A stretch of 64,000 nt of DNA from Gautieria morchelliformis (taxonomy: Eukaryota > Basidiomycota > Agaricomycetes > Gomphales > Gomphaceae): the NCBI GenBank assembly GCA_015179125.1, contig WHVA01000236.1:1-64000 (forward strand). Direction: 5' to 3'. Of the stretch, positions 30,716-42,426 are shown piece by piece. Position 1 is the stretch's first letter. The number at the start of each line of letters is the position of its first letter. Made by a program: the position numbers and the translations under genes. The notes below the pieces were generated by a model. That model saw nothing but the letters and a program-made list of their open reading frames with translations, was not told the DNA's origin and did not search any database.

Positions 30716-33247
30716 TTAATATATTCCGATTCTCTCATTGAGGATTCTCACTCTAGGACTAGGAAGTCCTTTAGTGAGAAGATCAGCTAGCATGTGTTCC
30801 ATTGGTAGGTACACAAGCTTAATTTCTCCATCTTCGACTATATCTCGAATGAAATATAATCTAATGTCGAAATGCTTGGTCCTCGTGTGTTGTTGAGTGC
30901 CATAGATGATGGCAATGGCTGATTGATTGTCTGAATAAAGTTTGATGGGATAATTCAGTGGTTGGAATACTTCAGAAATAAAGTGGCGCATCCATAAGGC
31001 TTCTTTGCTCACATGAGTCAGGGAAACGAATTCAGCTTCAGTTGATGATAGGGCTACTATGGATTGTTTTTGACAACTCCATGATACTGTCCCTCCATCA
31101 ATCTGAAAAATATAAGCCGAGTATGAGTGCCTGTGCTCTTGTGAAGCCCAATCCGCATCTGAATACCCAATGAGGCCATCTCGATTTTTCCCAAGTGTCA
31201 ATTTGTAGTCCATCGTGCCTTTTAAATATTTAAAGACACGTTTGACTGCATTCCAATGAATTGGACCTGGGTTTTCGAGGAATTGAGAAAGTAATGACAC
31301 TGCGAATGCAATGTCTGGTCGAGTGGCTACAGCTGCCCACATCAATGATCCTATCGCTTGTCTGTATGGAACTCATGACATCCTCTGTTTGTCTTCATCT
31401 GTGGAAGGGCATTGGTCCCTGGATAATTTAACGGCTGGGTCGAGAGGTGTGGAAAATGTTTTGGCATCATCCAGATTGAATTTTTTGATGATTCTCTGGA
31501 TGTACGCGCTTTGGGATATTGCAATCGATTTGTTCTTCCAATCTCTTTCGATTTTGAGGTTCAAAAGCCAGTGGATCTCGCCTAGGTCTTTCATACTAAA
31601 GACCTGGGCAAGGTCGTGCTTCACCCCATCAAGGACTGGTTGATTTTCAGCTGTGATGGTAAGGTCATCTACAGCTGTTGCAATGATTGCATGTCCCTTC
31701 GGTCCACGTCTGCAAAATACAGCTCCATCCGAAGCTGATTTAGTGAATCCTAACTTGAGAAATTCACCACTCAGACATTTGTACCATTCCCTTCCAGACT
31801 GTTTGAGGCCGTAAAGTGCTTTCTTCAGCAGGAGGACATCATCTTTGTCTCCGGTCTCATATCCATACGGCTGTCTCATGTAAATAGGTTTGGGCAGTGT
31901 AGCATTCAAATACACACTGTCCACATCCATTTGGTGAATAGGCGAATTGTTCCTGGCAGCAATGGCACATATAATCCGTAAGGAAGTCATCGGAGCAACG
32001 GGTGCATAGGTTTCATTGTAGTCAACTCCAAAACTTTGTGTAAAGCCTTGGGCGACCATCCTTGATCTAGGTGTAATGGGTTCACCTTCTGGATTGCGTT
32101 TCCAGAGGAATACCCATCTATTTCCGACAATATTTGTCCCAGGAGGTGGTTTAACCACTTCCCATACACCTTTGTTGAGTAGCACCTTGTACTCTTTATC
32201 CATTGATGCTTTCCACATAGGATCATTTAAGGCTTCATCTGCGTTGCTAGGCTCGGTCTGATTCAAATCTGGAAGCACCTTATCTTTGTTTTGATCGGAG
32301 GTCAAAAGTGTACCGATGGCAAGGTTATAATCACTGATGCCGTCAGTTTCAGAGGATAAATCTTGTTCAAATAATTTGTCTTGATGGTCCTCAATGCCCT
32401 CGTAAGCTAGTGTAGTGATGTCTGCACCAGCATGTCTCTTAGCTTGAGATCTTGTTACGGGACCACTTGGGGCTGGTGGCTCCTGCTGCTGACGGATCCT
32501 TTCGCTTCTCCTTGTTGGAGCAGCTTCTTTAGGTCTGACATCAACAGTCTGACTGGGTTTCAGCTCTTCAAGATGTTCCTCTGGTTCATTATTGTCAATT
32601 TCCTCGATCTTTGCCTCCTCGCTGACTAAGCAACTAGGCATGGGTGCTGGCGCCGAAATGGCCTGTATCACTTTTCTGGACGTAGGTAGCTGTGACTCTT
32701 CAATAGAAATGATTGGAGCTTTGCCCCCCTTCATCTCTGAGTCAAATATAACATTCCGCTCGACAGAAACCTTCTGAGAGTCAGGCCAGTAAATGCAGTG
32801 ACCGTGGCTCTGTCCAGAGATTCCTATCTACCGAGCTCTTTTGGCACAGGCTGCTAGTTTGTTTCCCTCTTTGACTTTAACGTAGACTTCAATTCCCCAC
32901 ATGTGTATGTCCTTCAGGTTCGGTTTTTTGTGATGGATCATTTCAAAAGGGGTTTTGTCTGGCAAAGCTCTTGTGTGCGTCCTATTCCTAAGATAGTTGG
33001 CGTGCAAAATTGCATGCCCCCATAGGGTCTTAGGAAGACTTGATTCTAATAGCATGGCACGAGCTCTTTCAACTAGAGTTCGGTTTAGACGTTCAGCAAC
33101 ACCATTTGACTCCAGGGTGTCATGCACAGTCAACCAATGCTTCATGCCTTGCTTGGCTAAATGCTGTTTGAATTCTGAGATTGTGTATTCACCCCCTCTG
33201 TCGGAAACGAGTGCTTTGATGTGCACATTCCTCTGTTGAAGCATCAA
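30716..33247 (-). pseudogene. Copia C1 pol: integrase, RT, RNase H
   Basis: All three parts are in one reading frame with only two stops (32825-32827, TAG at a probable Trp; 31370-31372, TGA). Integrase has VSDRGGEYTISEF and NGVAERLNRTLVERARAM; the first catalytic Asp is lost upstream. RT has VGNRWVFLWKRNPEG, RSRMVAQGFTQSFGVDY, the QMDVDSVYLNATL segment and the catalytic AVDDLTI (YxDD-type). RNase H has YSDADWAS, ALSSTEAEF and KHFDIRLYFIR. The frame ends just before the polypurine tract and LTR. It is a relatively recent copy, inactive through the two stops and a 5' truncation. Confidence 0.85.
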
Positions 33248-33249
33248 GG

Positions 33250-33600
33250 TGGGGCTAGGTATGCCAACTTAGCCTGAAACAACCCGCTACACCCTGCACA
33301 TCAGGAGTATCGCAACTCAAGGAACAGCTACACTGACCTAATACATGCCATCAAGCAGGGTTTCTGGATTGATTGGCTACAAACTGCAGATGAGTCCAGC
33401 ATGTGGACAGCTAGTAGGTTGGTGTAAGGGCCGTTGTCAGATGGGGCCCGCACCAGGGTCCCACCATTGAAGGTGGTGGGTGACGATGGTATGGAGACCA
33501 GGGTGACGAACAATGAGGAGGAAAGCAAGCTCCTGTTCAGTTCATTCTTCCCCTCACAAGGAGCGCAACCCCACCAGGAAATCAATGCCCAAATCCTGGG
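33250..33600 (+). pseudogene. LINE fragment (linker before RT), plus strand
   Basis: The frame reads HPAHQEYRNSRNSYTDLIH, GFWIDWLQTADESSMWTA and DGARTRVPPL, the pattern between endonuclease and RT in fungal non-LTR retrotransposons. One stop lies near 33427. In the protein this segment would directly follow the WWTRELSK end of the endonuclease part at 33600 on the opposite strand, so the two pieces are inverted relative to each other. Confidence 0.6.
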
Positions 33601-35290
33601 GCCGGCATCTTGGTTCTTGCCTTACTTAGCTCTCTGGTCCACCATCTTTTGGTGTATGGGGACTGAACAGAGCATGGTACAAAAGCCTTTCCATTGTGTT
33701 GATTGCTGTGGTAAGTGAGGTTAGCCGTTCTTCGAGTCCCTCCGCCTCTGTGCTCTCGTTCGGGTGAGGGAGTCTGCTTAGCTGGCTGGTTAAATGCTCC
33801 CTGAACTTTGGCCAGTCTACCTGCTGCCAATTCAGTCTTGCCAACTCCTCAGCAGTGGGAACCGATACATCGATTGTGCTGGAGATAGGGAAGTGATCGG
33901 CGCAGGGAGGTTGCATATCTGGACAGGTGGTGCACTGAGAGAACAGGTCGTGTAGCGCTGAGCTGCTGAAGACATTGTCTGGATGTGTTAGGTTCTAGGT
34001 GGTGGACGCGCAGAGAGTGGGGACATCCTTTGGCAGAGCCATAAGCATATCATGCTGTGCTAGCAGGTCTAGGAGTGTTTGTGCCTTGTCCAGATTGGCT
34101 GTTGTAAATAAATGCGCATTGCACTCCTCATCTAGGGATGCACACCGTCCGTATTACGGCCACGGCCATATAATGTACGGCGGGTTGACGGATATGGCAG
34201 ACCGTATGCCGTCCGTATGGTCAAGACCTCTGCCTCTGACGGTACGGTACGGCACCGTACCGGCTGTATTATGGTTGACGGCAATATTATACGGTGGGGC
34301 TATTGGAAGATTGGTTAGTGACCGATCCGCGTAGACTATGACGTTGCATTATATTAGTATGCTCGCCTATGCGGCCTACACAGGTAGCTGCGCTTTATGT
34401 CAGCCTATGCAGACTAATTAGGCATGCCCGATGTGTACATGCCAGCAGTAGCGCCCGTCAGGCGCTGTGTTTTTGGCTTGGCTAACACGTTTTCGGTGTT
34501 TACCGATGCATGCCGTATACATACCGTACATACCGTACACGGCCGTATTTGTACGGTATATACGGTGTCAAACCGTACCGTATACCGTACCGTCGGCACA
34601 GCACACCGAGCCTTGACGGTACGGGTGCCGTGGCCGTAATACGGCACCGTACAGCCATGGATGTACGGCACGGTGTGCATCCCTATCCTCATCCCATAGG
34701 GGGTGATGGCGGTTGAAGTCTCCCATCCATAACATCTTTGATGGGTCAATGAGTTGTGTGCCCCGTGTGCCCACTTGGATCGCGTCGTGTACCGCCTATA
34801 GGCTGTCAGAGTGCTCACAGTCATTATATATATTGAAAACGGTGACAGTCCTGCCATTGGTTTGTATGGCCACCAACACTATGTCTTGCGAAGGTATGTC
34901 GATTTGCTGCCACATGCTGGAGAGAAGGCGGTGGTTGATAAAGGTGGCAGTGTGGGATTTTTTGGGGTTGTCCCTGTGTGCTGTGGGGATGAGCGAATAC
35001 CATCTGTGGTTGATGCGGGTGTTGCCTAAGAAGTCAAAGTAGGGCTCCTGCAAAAGAATTATATCGTAAGCATTAGGGTCTGTAGAGTTAATCAAGTCCT
35101 GCTGCGCTGCATCGGACTTGTTGAGATGTTGCTGCCATATTTTCAATGTCGTGAGGGTGCCGCGTGATGTTGTACTATTCATGAAGACTGGGGTGGTTTT
35201 GGGGGGTTGGATTTCTGTCATTGAAATTTGCGACGCCCTTTGCGTGCGCGGTGGTGGGGCTCCTCTCGGCTGGTTCCAGTACAATGGCAC
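33583..35290 (-). pseudogene. LINE endonuclease, interrupted by a MITE
   Basis: From 35290 downward: LKIWQQHLNKSDAAQQDLI, YDIILLQEPYFDFLGN (the catalytic QEP motif of the exonuclease-endonuclease-phosphatase fold), VTVFNIYND and MLWMGDFNRHHPLWD (the GDFN motif). At 34693 a 553-bp MITE interrupts it. The frame resumes at 34124 (ECNAHLFTTANLDKAQ) and continues to DHFPISSTIDV and, after a frameshift near 33680, WWTRELSK. Stops are present near 34800 and 33994. The RT domain is absent. Confidence 0.75.
34133..34685. mobile_element. hAT-type MITE with perfect TIR and 8-bp duplication
   Basis: The ends are perfect 15-bp inverted repeats, TAGGGATGCACACCG and CGGTGTGCATCCCTA. The element is flanked by identical 8-bp TCCTCATC (34125-34132 and 34686-34693), the duplication size of hAT transposons. 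There is no coding capacity. The interior is full of tacgg/ccgta motifs in both orientations, typical of subterminal transposase-binding repeats. It sits in the LINE endonuclease. Perfect ends suggest a recent insertion. Confidence 0.92.
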
Positions 35291-36258
35291 GCGCTCTAGA
35301 TAACCCTAGCGCACAAGCGGGGTCGAGATGACGGGTTCGGGTGATCGTAGTCAGGGCCTTGCGTTGTGGTGACTGCCCACGACTGTGGGTCCTTGCTCGC
35401 TGGAAAGAAACGCATATTAGTGAGAAGTCTCAGGGTACCTGAGCTGAATTCTGCGGGTGTGCTCCTTGAACTTGGGGCATTCTTGGAATTTGTTACTCAC
35501 TCAAAGCAGAGATTCAGACCGAGTAAAGTGAATTCTTAGGGTAGTCTCTTGAGATGACCAGTCGGAATCAACGTTTGCATAAGTGGGGTGGTAAGAGTCT
35601 GGAAGTTTATTTACAAGCAAGTGGGTGTCATTTTATAGGTATGGTCTTGGGCTACTTATTTTGGGAGTTGGTCGGGGACTGGTCGGCGTTAGTAATCTAC
35701 CCTGGCTCCTTACACTGGCGCCCAATCTGGATTAGTATTTCGAGTATATAGGCCCTGTATGGCCATCTCTATATAATAGTTGAAAAGTAGATATAGAAAA
35801 ACATTGGACCATCCAGAAGGGCCTACCACCTGCCGCTATCCTGTATCGGTACATCTCCGCTACATTGGACCATGCAGAAGGGTCAACCAGTAGCTCAGCT
35901 ACCTACCCCCTACCGCTACCGTGTATCCGTACGTCGCCCTGCATCGCCAAGTCCTGGCTGAAAATGAATGCCGGAGAAATGGCGGATGCAGGGAGAACGA
36001 CAGTACAATTATGCACTAGGTATATAACGCGCAACAGCACGTAGCGCTGCTGCTGATGAGGCACGGGGTGTTGAGTATGAGGGGCCTGCGCGGAGGGATA
36101 AAATGTGAGCGAAAGTGCACAGGAGATGCTAGCTCTCACCTTGCAAAGCGGGAGACACGGCCAGGCGTGTGATGGAGTGTACTTGACGTGGAGAAGGCGC
36201 TGGTCGCTTACTAATAGCAAACAGCGGTAAATAGATAGATATGTAAGCGGGGACCCGA
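35291..36258. other. Intergenic stretch with a possible LTR end
   Basis: Sequence upstream of the LINE endonuclease ATG shows no clear ORF1. At 35711-35730 TACA, then tggcgcccaatctgg, resembles an LTR end followed by a primer-binding site, but no matching LTR start or second LTR was found. A roughly 60-bp direct repeat (ggaccatgcagaagggcc type) lies at 35812-35890. No gene was recognised. Confidence 0.35.
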
Positions 36259-37026
36259 TTGGTGGGCACGATCATTCGAGCCGTATCTGGCAGGAGTGGT
36301 CGGCGCCAATTGGAAGGCGTGATGTTGTCTCATGTGGTCGCTTATATATGTGATCGACACGGTTTAGAGTTGTCTTCTGCCACATGGGGCGTAGCGGTGG
36401 CGGGCATAAATAGATTATTCACACCGTCGTGTGTGCTGGACAGTGTCCGAGATGCGATCGCGATGCACGCGCTCACACGGGAGACACATTTCCATGCTCG
36501 ACATGGAGTCCCGGGTCTGGGACGATATGTGCCCCACGCGTGCTCGCGTATGCCCGGCCGCGTCCCTGAAGTCCCACAGGCCGCATCACGCGACCGTGTG
36601 CCTGGCGAAGAGCGGGGCGATAAGTATTCTCGCACAGCATCCGCAGTAGGGCCGCCAGCCAACGAGGGTCGGAAGTCAAGGAGGGCCCGGCCCAGAATTC
36701 ACATCGCCCGGTCGGCGTCGCACGCATATCCCGGCCTTGCGGGGGCAGTCCCCCATGTCGTCTGCGGTGGCGAGCGATGGCAGCAGGCACCGACACAACG
36801 TATGCCGATGGGCCTGCCCGCTCTGGTAAGTCCAGTTCACATCCCACTGATCTTATCTCGCGCTAATAGGCCTCCTCGGAATCATCGCACGCGGCCACTC
36901 TATTACTGTTATCAGTCTCGCACTATAGAAGCCATCCCGCATTCGGCACCCCTTCCCTCCATATACAAAGCTCGCCCATTCAGCCGGTCCCCTTGAGTGC
37001 TCCCACACGCCTCTCCGGTTGCCACC
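36259..37026 (+). promoter_or_regulatory. Upstream region of the OPT transporter gene
   Basis: This stretch precedes the OPT start codon. Open frames on both strands (36259-36996 plus; 36473-36847 minus) show no domains and look accidental. GATA-type motifs (TTATCT at 36853 and TTATCA at 36909) are present; such sites bind AreA/Nit2 nitrogen regulators, which would suit a peptide transporter, but they are short and may be chance. Confidence 0.35.
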
Positions 37027-40000
37027 ATGTCTGACCTTCACGACACCCAGCGCAAATCCTTCACCGACGAGAAGTATGACCCCGAGGGTGCCCCCGTCGA
37101 CTACGATGCCGTCGTCGCAGTCAGTCCACTCTCTTCCCCCCGTCGCTCCCGCGGCCATTGAATACCCACCCACAGGAAGTCGCCGGAGCCTTCTTCGACG
37201 ATCCAAACCTTGACAAGGATCATGTCGAACTCGAAAACGATAGGTCCGTCCTGCCCGACATGTCCCCCCGCGAAACTCACCGTGCCCTCCAGTCCCTACC
37301 CCGAAGTCCGAAGTGCCGTCGCCAATACCGACGACCCGGACATGTGCGCATTCATATCTCCGTCCCGTGTCCAGTTACTCACCGTCGCCCAGGCCATGCA
37401 ACACCCTCCGCGCCTGGGTACTTGGCGTCATATGGGCAATCCTCATTCCAGGTCCGAGCCCATCCCACTCCTCTCACCACACAAACTCACTTGCCCCTCC
37501 CAGGCGTTAACCAGTTCTTCTTCTTCCGCTTCCCCTCCGTCAATGTCACCAATCTCGTCGCCCAGCTCCTCTCCTACCCCGTGGGTCGTTTCTTGGCCGC
37601 CTCCCTCCCCCGCAAGAAAATCTTCGGCATGTCATTGAACCCAGGCCCGTTCTCCGTCAAAGAACACGTGTATGCATCCAAATCACTTTACTCCCCCTCT
37701 TCGTCTGAGTATATGCAGCCTAATCACCATCATGGCTGGCGTCGGCTCCGCCTCTGCGTACGCAACCGACATCATCGCTGTGCAGCGCGTCTACTACAAC
37801 CAGACATTCAACTTCTCATGTCAGTCCCGCTCTCCCCCCCGCATTTACCGAGCTTATCACCCATGCGACGCCGCGTCTAGATCAGTGGTTTGTCGTCATG
37901 TCCACCCAGATGATTGGCTATTCCATTGGTGGCGTGGCCAAACGTTTCCTCGTCTCGCCCCCTTCTATGAGTATGCACTCCTCCCATTTCCCCGCCCCTC
38001 CACGCGGTTCACATGTCCCCCGCAGTCTGGCCCGCTAACCTGGTCTATTGTGCGCTCTTCAACACCCTGCATTCGCAAGAAGTCTGTATCCATATTCCCC
38101 GCGGAACAATCCTTACTGACCTTTTCTGATATGACAGTACTCTGGCATCGGCACCCGCGGCGGAATCTCGCGTGAGCGATTCTTCCTGTACGCATTCCTC
38201 GGCGGCTTCTTCTGGTGTACGTCATACCCATGTGTAATCTGCCGGCTTTAACCGATGTAACTCTCACCAGACTTCCTCCCCGGCTACCTTTTCTCCGCAC
38301 TGTCCGTGTTCAGCTGGGTATGTTGGATCGCTCCGAATAACACAAAGGTCAACGCCATGTTCGGGTATGTATTGTCCATACCGCTGGTATCTATAGACGG
38401 TAATAAATATTCTATCTCAGGTATCAACACGGCATGGGCATGAGGCGAGTTGTTCTTTCTTACACAAAGACCATTCATCTAAGACATTGCATATTCACAG
38501 CATCTTGACATTTGAGTGCGCCGCATCGCTTTACGTTTCTCTTTGCGTCTGATAACACATGCAGCTGGGCGCAAATCGCATATATCGGCTCCCCGCTCGC
38601 ATCTCCGTGGTGGGCCGAAGGTATTCATCACAGCTATTGAAATTGGTTAATCTCACCGCGCTGATCCGCGTGATGTAGCCAATGTATTCGCAGGCTTCGT
38701 CTTCTTCTTCTGGTGCGTCCCTCCCTGTCCGGCCGAAAACATGCCGGCCCAGCTCATTTTTTCCCGTCCCGCAGGATCGTGACACCCATTCTCTACTTCA
38801 CCAACTCGTTCTACACGGGCTACCTCCCCATCTCGAGCCGAACCTCGTACGACAACACGGGCGCGGCGTACAACGTCACCGCGATCCTCAACCCGGACCT
38901 GACGCTCAACCTCGAGCAATACAAGGCGTACTCGCCGCTGTTCCTCTCTGCGACGTTTGCGCTGAGCTACGGGCTGAGCTTCGCGAGCATCACGGCGACG
39001 CTTGTCCATGCGTTCTTGTACTTCAGGAAGCAGATCTGGGTGCAGGCCCGGAGGAGTCTGCACGAGCAGCCCGACATCCATGCACGGCTCATGTCGAGGT
39101 ATAAGCAGGTCCCAGAATGGTGAGTGCTCACGTGTTTCGCTTCGTTTCTCTTTTCTTGCTCTCCTGTGAGCGGGGGTAGACCTAATGTGGCGGCATGTGT
39201 AGGTGGTACATCGTCATCTTCGTCACCATGTTCGTGTTCGGCATCATCAGCATTGGTATGTCCGCTTTCCTCCTCGCTGGGCGAACACTCACAAAAATCA
39301 TGCAGAGCTTTGGCCCACCAACATGGTATGCATCTCGTCGTGCTCTTCCCTTCTTCAGGCCCGACGGCGGCTAACGTCTTTCTCGCCAGCCTGTGTGGGC
39401 CTTTGTCTTGGCGCTCATCATTTGTGCGTCTCAGCCTTGTTCACCGTTCCAATCTTAATGCTCCCCCTCGTAGCATTCGTCTACACCATCCCCATCGGTA
39501 TGATCCAAGCCATCACCAACCAGCAGGTTGGATTGAAGTGCGTCCCACCTCTTTACCCCAACGGGGAAGGCGTCTGAGTGTTGATGATGCTGGTATGTAG
39601 TGTGATCACTGAGCTTATCATTGGATATGCGCTCCCGGGTAGACCCATTGGTACGACCATGTGTTGTTCTGGATGTCGTTGCCGTCATCTGACGCGGTGT
39701 TGCCTCCTTTACAGCAATGATGATGTTCAAAGTCGGTTTTCTTTCATATTCATATCCGGGAGACGTTATTGATTGACGAAAACGCACCCTCCAGACCTGG
39801 GGATATATCACGATGTCGCAGGCCCTGACGTTCACGTCAGACTTCAAACTCGGTGCGCCTTCACGCTGTTGACAAGGGCGCATTGACCGAACTCACCTCG
39901 GACCATGTTCTTGGGCAGGCCACTACATGAAGATTCCCCCGCGGCCCATGTTCTGGTGCCAGGTAAGTAAACACGTCCCTCGTCTAATCGCATCGCCGTG

Positions 40001-41211
40001 ACGCCGTCCGTGATTAGGTCGTCGCGACCGTCATTGCGGGCACAGTGCAGCTGGGCGTGCAAGCCTGGATGTTCACCAACATTCCGGACATATGCAACCC
40101 CAAGCAGAAGAACGGGTGTGTCCTGCCTGCTCCGCGCCGTGTATGCCCTCTGCCCCCTTGGAGTTGACTGTGTCATTTTTTTACAGATTCATCTGCCCGT
40201 CGACGGAGGTGTTCGGAACGGCATCCATCATCTGGGGTGTGATCGGCCCCGCCTTGCAGTTCTCCAAGGGCCAGATCTTCTACGGTGAGTCCAGCACGAG
40301 AGGCCTTGGCGCAGCTCAAGTCGTTGATAACGCTCCGACTCTCCAGCGTTGACATTCTTCTTCCTCATCGGCGCGGCTCTCCCCGTGATCCCGTGGCTCA
40401 TCGTGAAGAAGTACCCGAACTCCATGGCTAAGTATATCAAGTGAGTGAAGGATCTGCCTTCCCGTCTTGTGACACTCGTCTGACTTTTTTGCTTTTGCTA
40501 GCTTCCCTGGTACGTAGTAACATCCTCACGCGCAGTCGGAGCGAAGGCGTGACCGTGTTTGCAGTCATCTTCAACGGAACTGGGCTCATCCCCCCTGCGA
40601 CGGCGGTGAACTACGTCCCATGGGCGATTGTCGGATTCATGTACGTTCGCCTCTCCGTCCCGAGTTCAACGGCTCTGACCCGAGTACAGCTTCCAATATG
40701 TAGTCCGCCGGCGTCATTTCAGTTGGTGGACCAAGTACAACTGTAGGTGATCTGTCGTCCTGAGGTGTAAGGCAACAACTCAAAGATGGCGATTTTTTTT
40801 TTTCTCCTTATATTTCGCTAGATGTGCTGTCGGCTGCCATGGATGGCGGTCTTGCTGTTAGCATTATCGTCATCTTCTTCTGGTGAGCCATATCTGTCGG
40901 GACATACATACATGGGCTGCTGCTGACGCACGCCGGCGATTAGCTTGCAGTACCCCCGGAACGGTACAATTGGTTTGGACACGATTCAGACGTGGTGGGG
41001 AAACACGTACGTCGCGTTTGGGTGACAACATAATGATTGCACTCACCTGAGGTCTGTCTGTCTGTAGGGTGTACCTGAACACCGCGGACGCGAATAGCGT
41101 GCCCAATTTGCCTCTTCCCGAATCTGGAACATTTGGGTAGGTGCACGCACCTGACTGCCCTATCGCCCTATTGACCTAATCCTATTTTTTCTCAGTCCTA
41201 CGAGTTGGTGA
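37027..41211 (+). CDS. OPT-family oligopeptide transporter
   Basis: Proton-coupled uptake of small peptides across the plasma membrane is the family role. The start GCCACCATGT at 37027 has an ideal Kozak context. Spliced by eye, the protein is roughly 780 residues in about 33 exons joined by short GT-AG introns. Family marks: SLNPGPFSVKEH (the NPG motif) after an early DMPCNTLRAWVLG segment, many hydrophobic helices (TIMAGVGSASAYATD; FVVMSTQMIGYSIGG; WAFVLALII), and the KIPPRPMFWCQ motif near 39930. The frame closes across all junctions I checked, ending PTSW and a TGA at 41209-41211. Oddities: a GC-AG intron (38445-38500), a 15-nt exon (38501-38515) and an 8-nt exon (40502-40509). It appears intact. 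Substrate specificity cannot be read from sequence. Confidence 0.92.
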
Positions 41212-41377
41212 GAGTCAGGGGTTGAGAGACATTGTTTCTATAAGAGGTAGCATGTGCCACACGCAATGATATAACGAATCATAACATAAACTATTAAGCT
41301 ACGCCTGTGGTGAAAAGCAAGGGTTATACGGCGGTTTTGTAACGCCGGGTCCGTGTGCTTGTGAGGGAATTAGTTAC

Positions 41378-41776
41378 ATGGGAAACCCGTTCATTCCATG
41401 GACCGAGGACCCCGAACTCCACACGGCAAATACCGCCCAACCACAAATTTCTTTCACACCGCCATTTGCATGCATGTCTCTTGTGCCTCCACAATTTGAC
41501 TTTATTAGCAACGTATACCTCACGGTCTACGTGCACCACTCATCGTCGTACATTGCGGACCCACAGTCCATCGCCACCATACACCCCGCACTGGCGCACG
41601 TCGGGCCCGCCACGGTGGGTGGGATGAAGAACGTCCTGGTGCTCAGCGTGCCGAAGATGGAGTGGAGCCGTGTCTCGGGGGACGTGCTCGCGTTGTTGAG
41701 GGCACAGGCGGACGTTGAGAAGGTGGACGTGCTGGATGCGCCCAAAACGAGGGCGAAGCGGGGCGGGGAGCTCTGA
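41378..41776 (+). CDS. Small hypothetical protein (132 aa)
   Basis: A single-exon frame starting MGNPFIPWTEDPEL and ending KTRAKRGGEL. It has a central VYLTVYVHHSSSYIADPQ segment, then GGMKNVLVLSVPKMEW and a charged C-terminal helix. No transmembrane segment, signal peptide or family is recognised. It lies 166 bp after the OPT stop on the same strand. Composition looks coding throughout, and the opposite-strand frame (41527-41880) looks like its shadow. It may be an independent gene or an unspliced part of one. Confidence 0.45.
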   Translation: MGNPFIPWTEDPELHTANTAQPQISFTPPFACMSLVPPQFDFISNVYLTVYVHHSSSYIADPQSIATIHPALAHVGPATVGGMKNVLVLSVPKMEWSRVSGDVLALLRAQADVEKVDVLDAPKTRAKRGGEL

Positions 41777-42426
41777 CCACCTGCCAGTGGGGGTATCGCC
41801 GTCTCTTCATTAATTCTAATACCGCCCATGTCGAGTGCCTTCTGTCGATGTCTAGTACATGTTGAATCCCTGCCATGCAATGTCCAAGCGTCTTGCTACC
41901 GCTATATAAGTTTGTCTACTTATGGATTCCCGGACGGCTTATGATATATGAGACCTCGTCCGTGACCACAGTAATTTCGGATCTCAGCAGTGATATTCCT
42001 GATGAAGACCTCAACTGAGCGGAGAGGCACCGTCTTATACTTAATCCACCCAATGCCCTTCTTCTGCTGATAGAAGCTGCCTGGTGACCTTTCTACGTGG
42101 ACAACAAATTGTCAGCAACCAACGCCACCACTGGTACCTTCGTTTCATGAAGTGGGGAGGCTCTGTTCAAGTGGCAACTAGTCACTAGTCCCATTTGACA
42201 CAGTGAATGCAAGGAAGCACCGGGTGTGAACTAATTACAGTCACTGAAAATGCCGAGTTCCAAGCAGTCTAAAAAGAGATGATTTTAGCCAATTTTTTTT
42301 TTCCTGTAGTACGAATCTTGGCCACACCATGCATCCTTAGAGACTCACTGCTTTTGGTAGACATTAATAAGTGGAGAAGGTACGCATCTAACGCGTCTAG
42401 TAACGCATTTTTAGTGCCCGACATCG
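41777..42426. other. Intergenic region
   Basis: No gene was recognised. It would contain the 3' region of the small ORF and the promoter of the membrane protein starting at 42427. A poly-T run lies at 42292-42302. Confidence 0.5.

Noticed and set aside
34133-34685. Telomere-like or simple satellite repeat because of many tacgg motifs
   Set aside because: Perfect TIRs and an 8-bp duplication show that it is a MITE; the motifs are subterminal repeats.
35716-35730. Retroviral-type lysine tRNA primer site (tggcgccc) marking a new LTR element
   Set aside because: Only the short motif and a preceding TACA are visible; no LTR partner, Gag or pol adjoins it, so it is kept as a weak note only.
36259-36996. 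245-residue plus-strand ORF upstream of the OPT gene
   Set aside because: No domain, competing open frames on the other strand, and a strong Kozak start for OPT at 37027; taken as promoter or upstream sequence.
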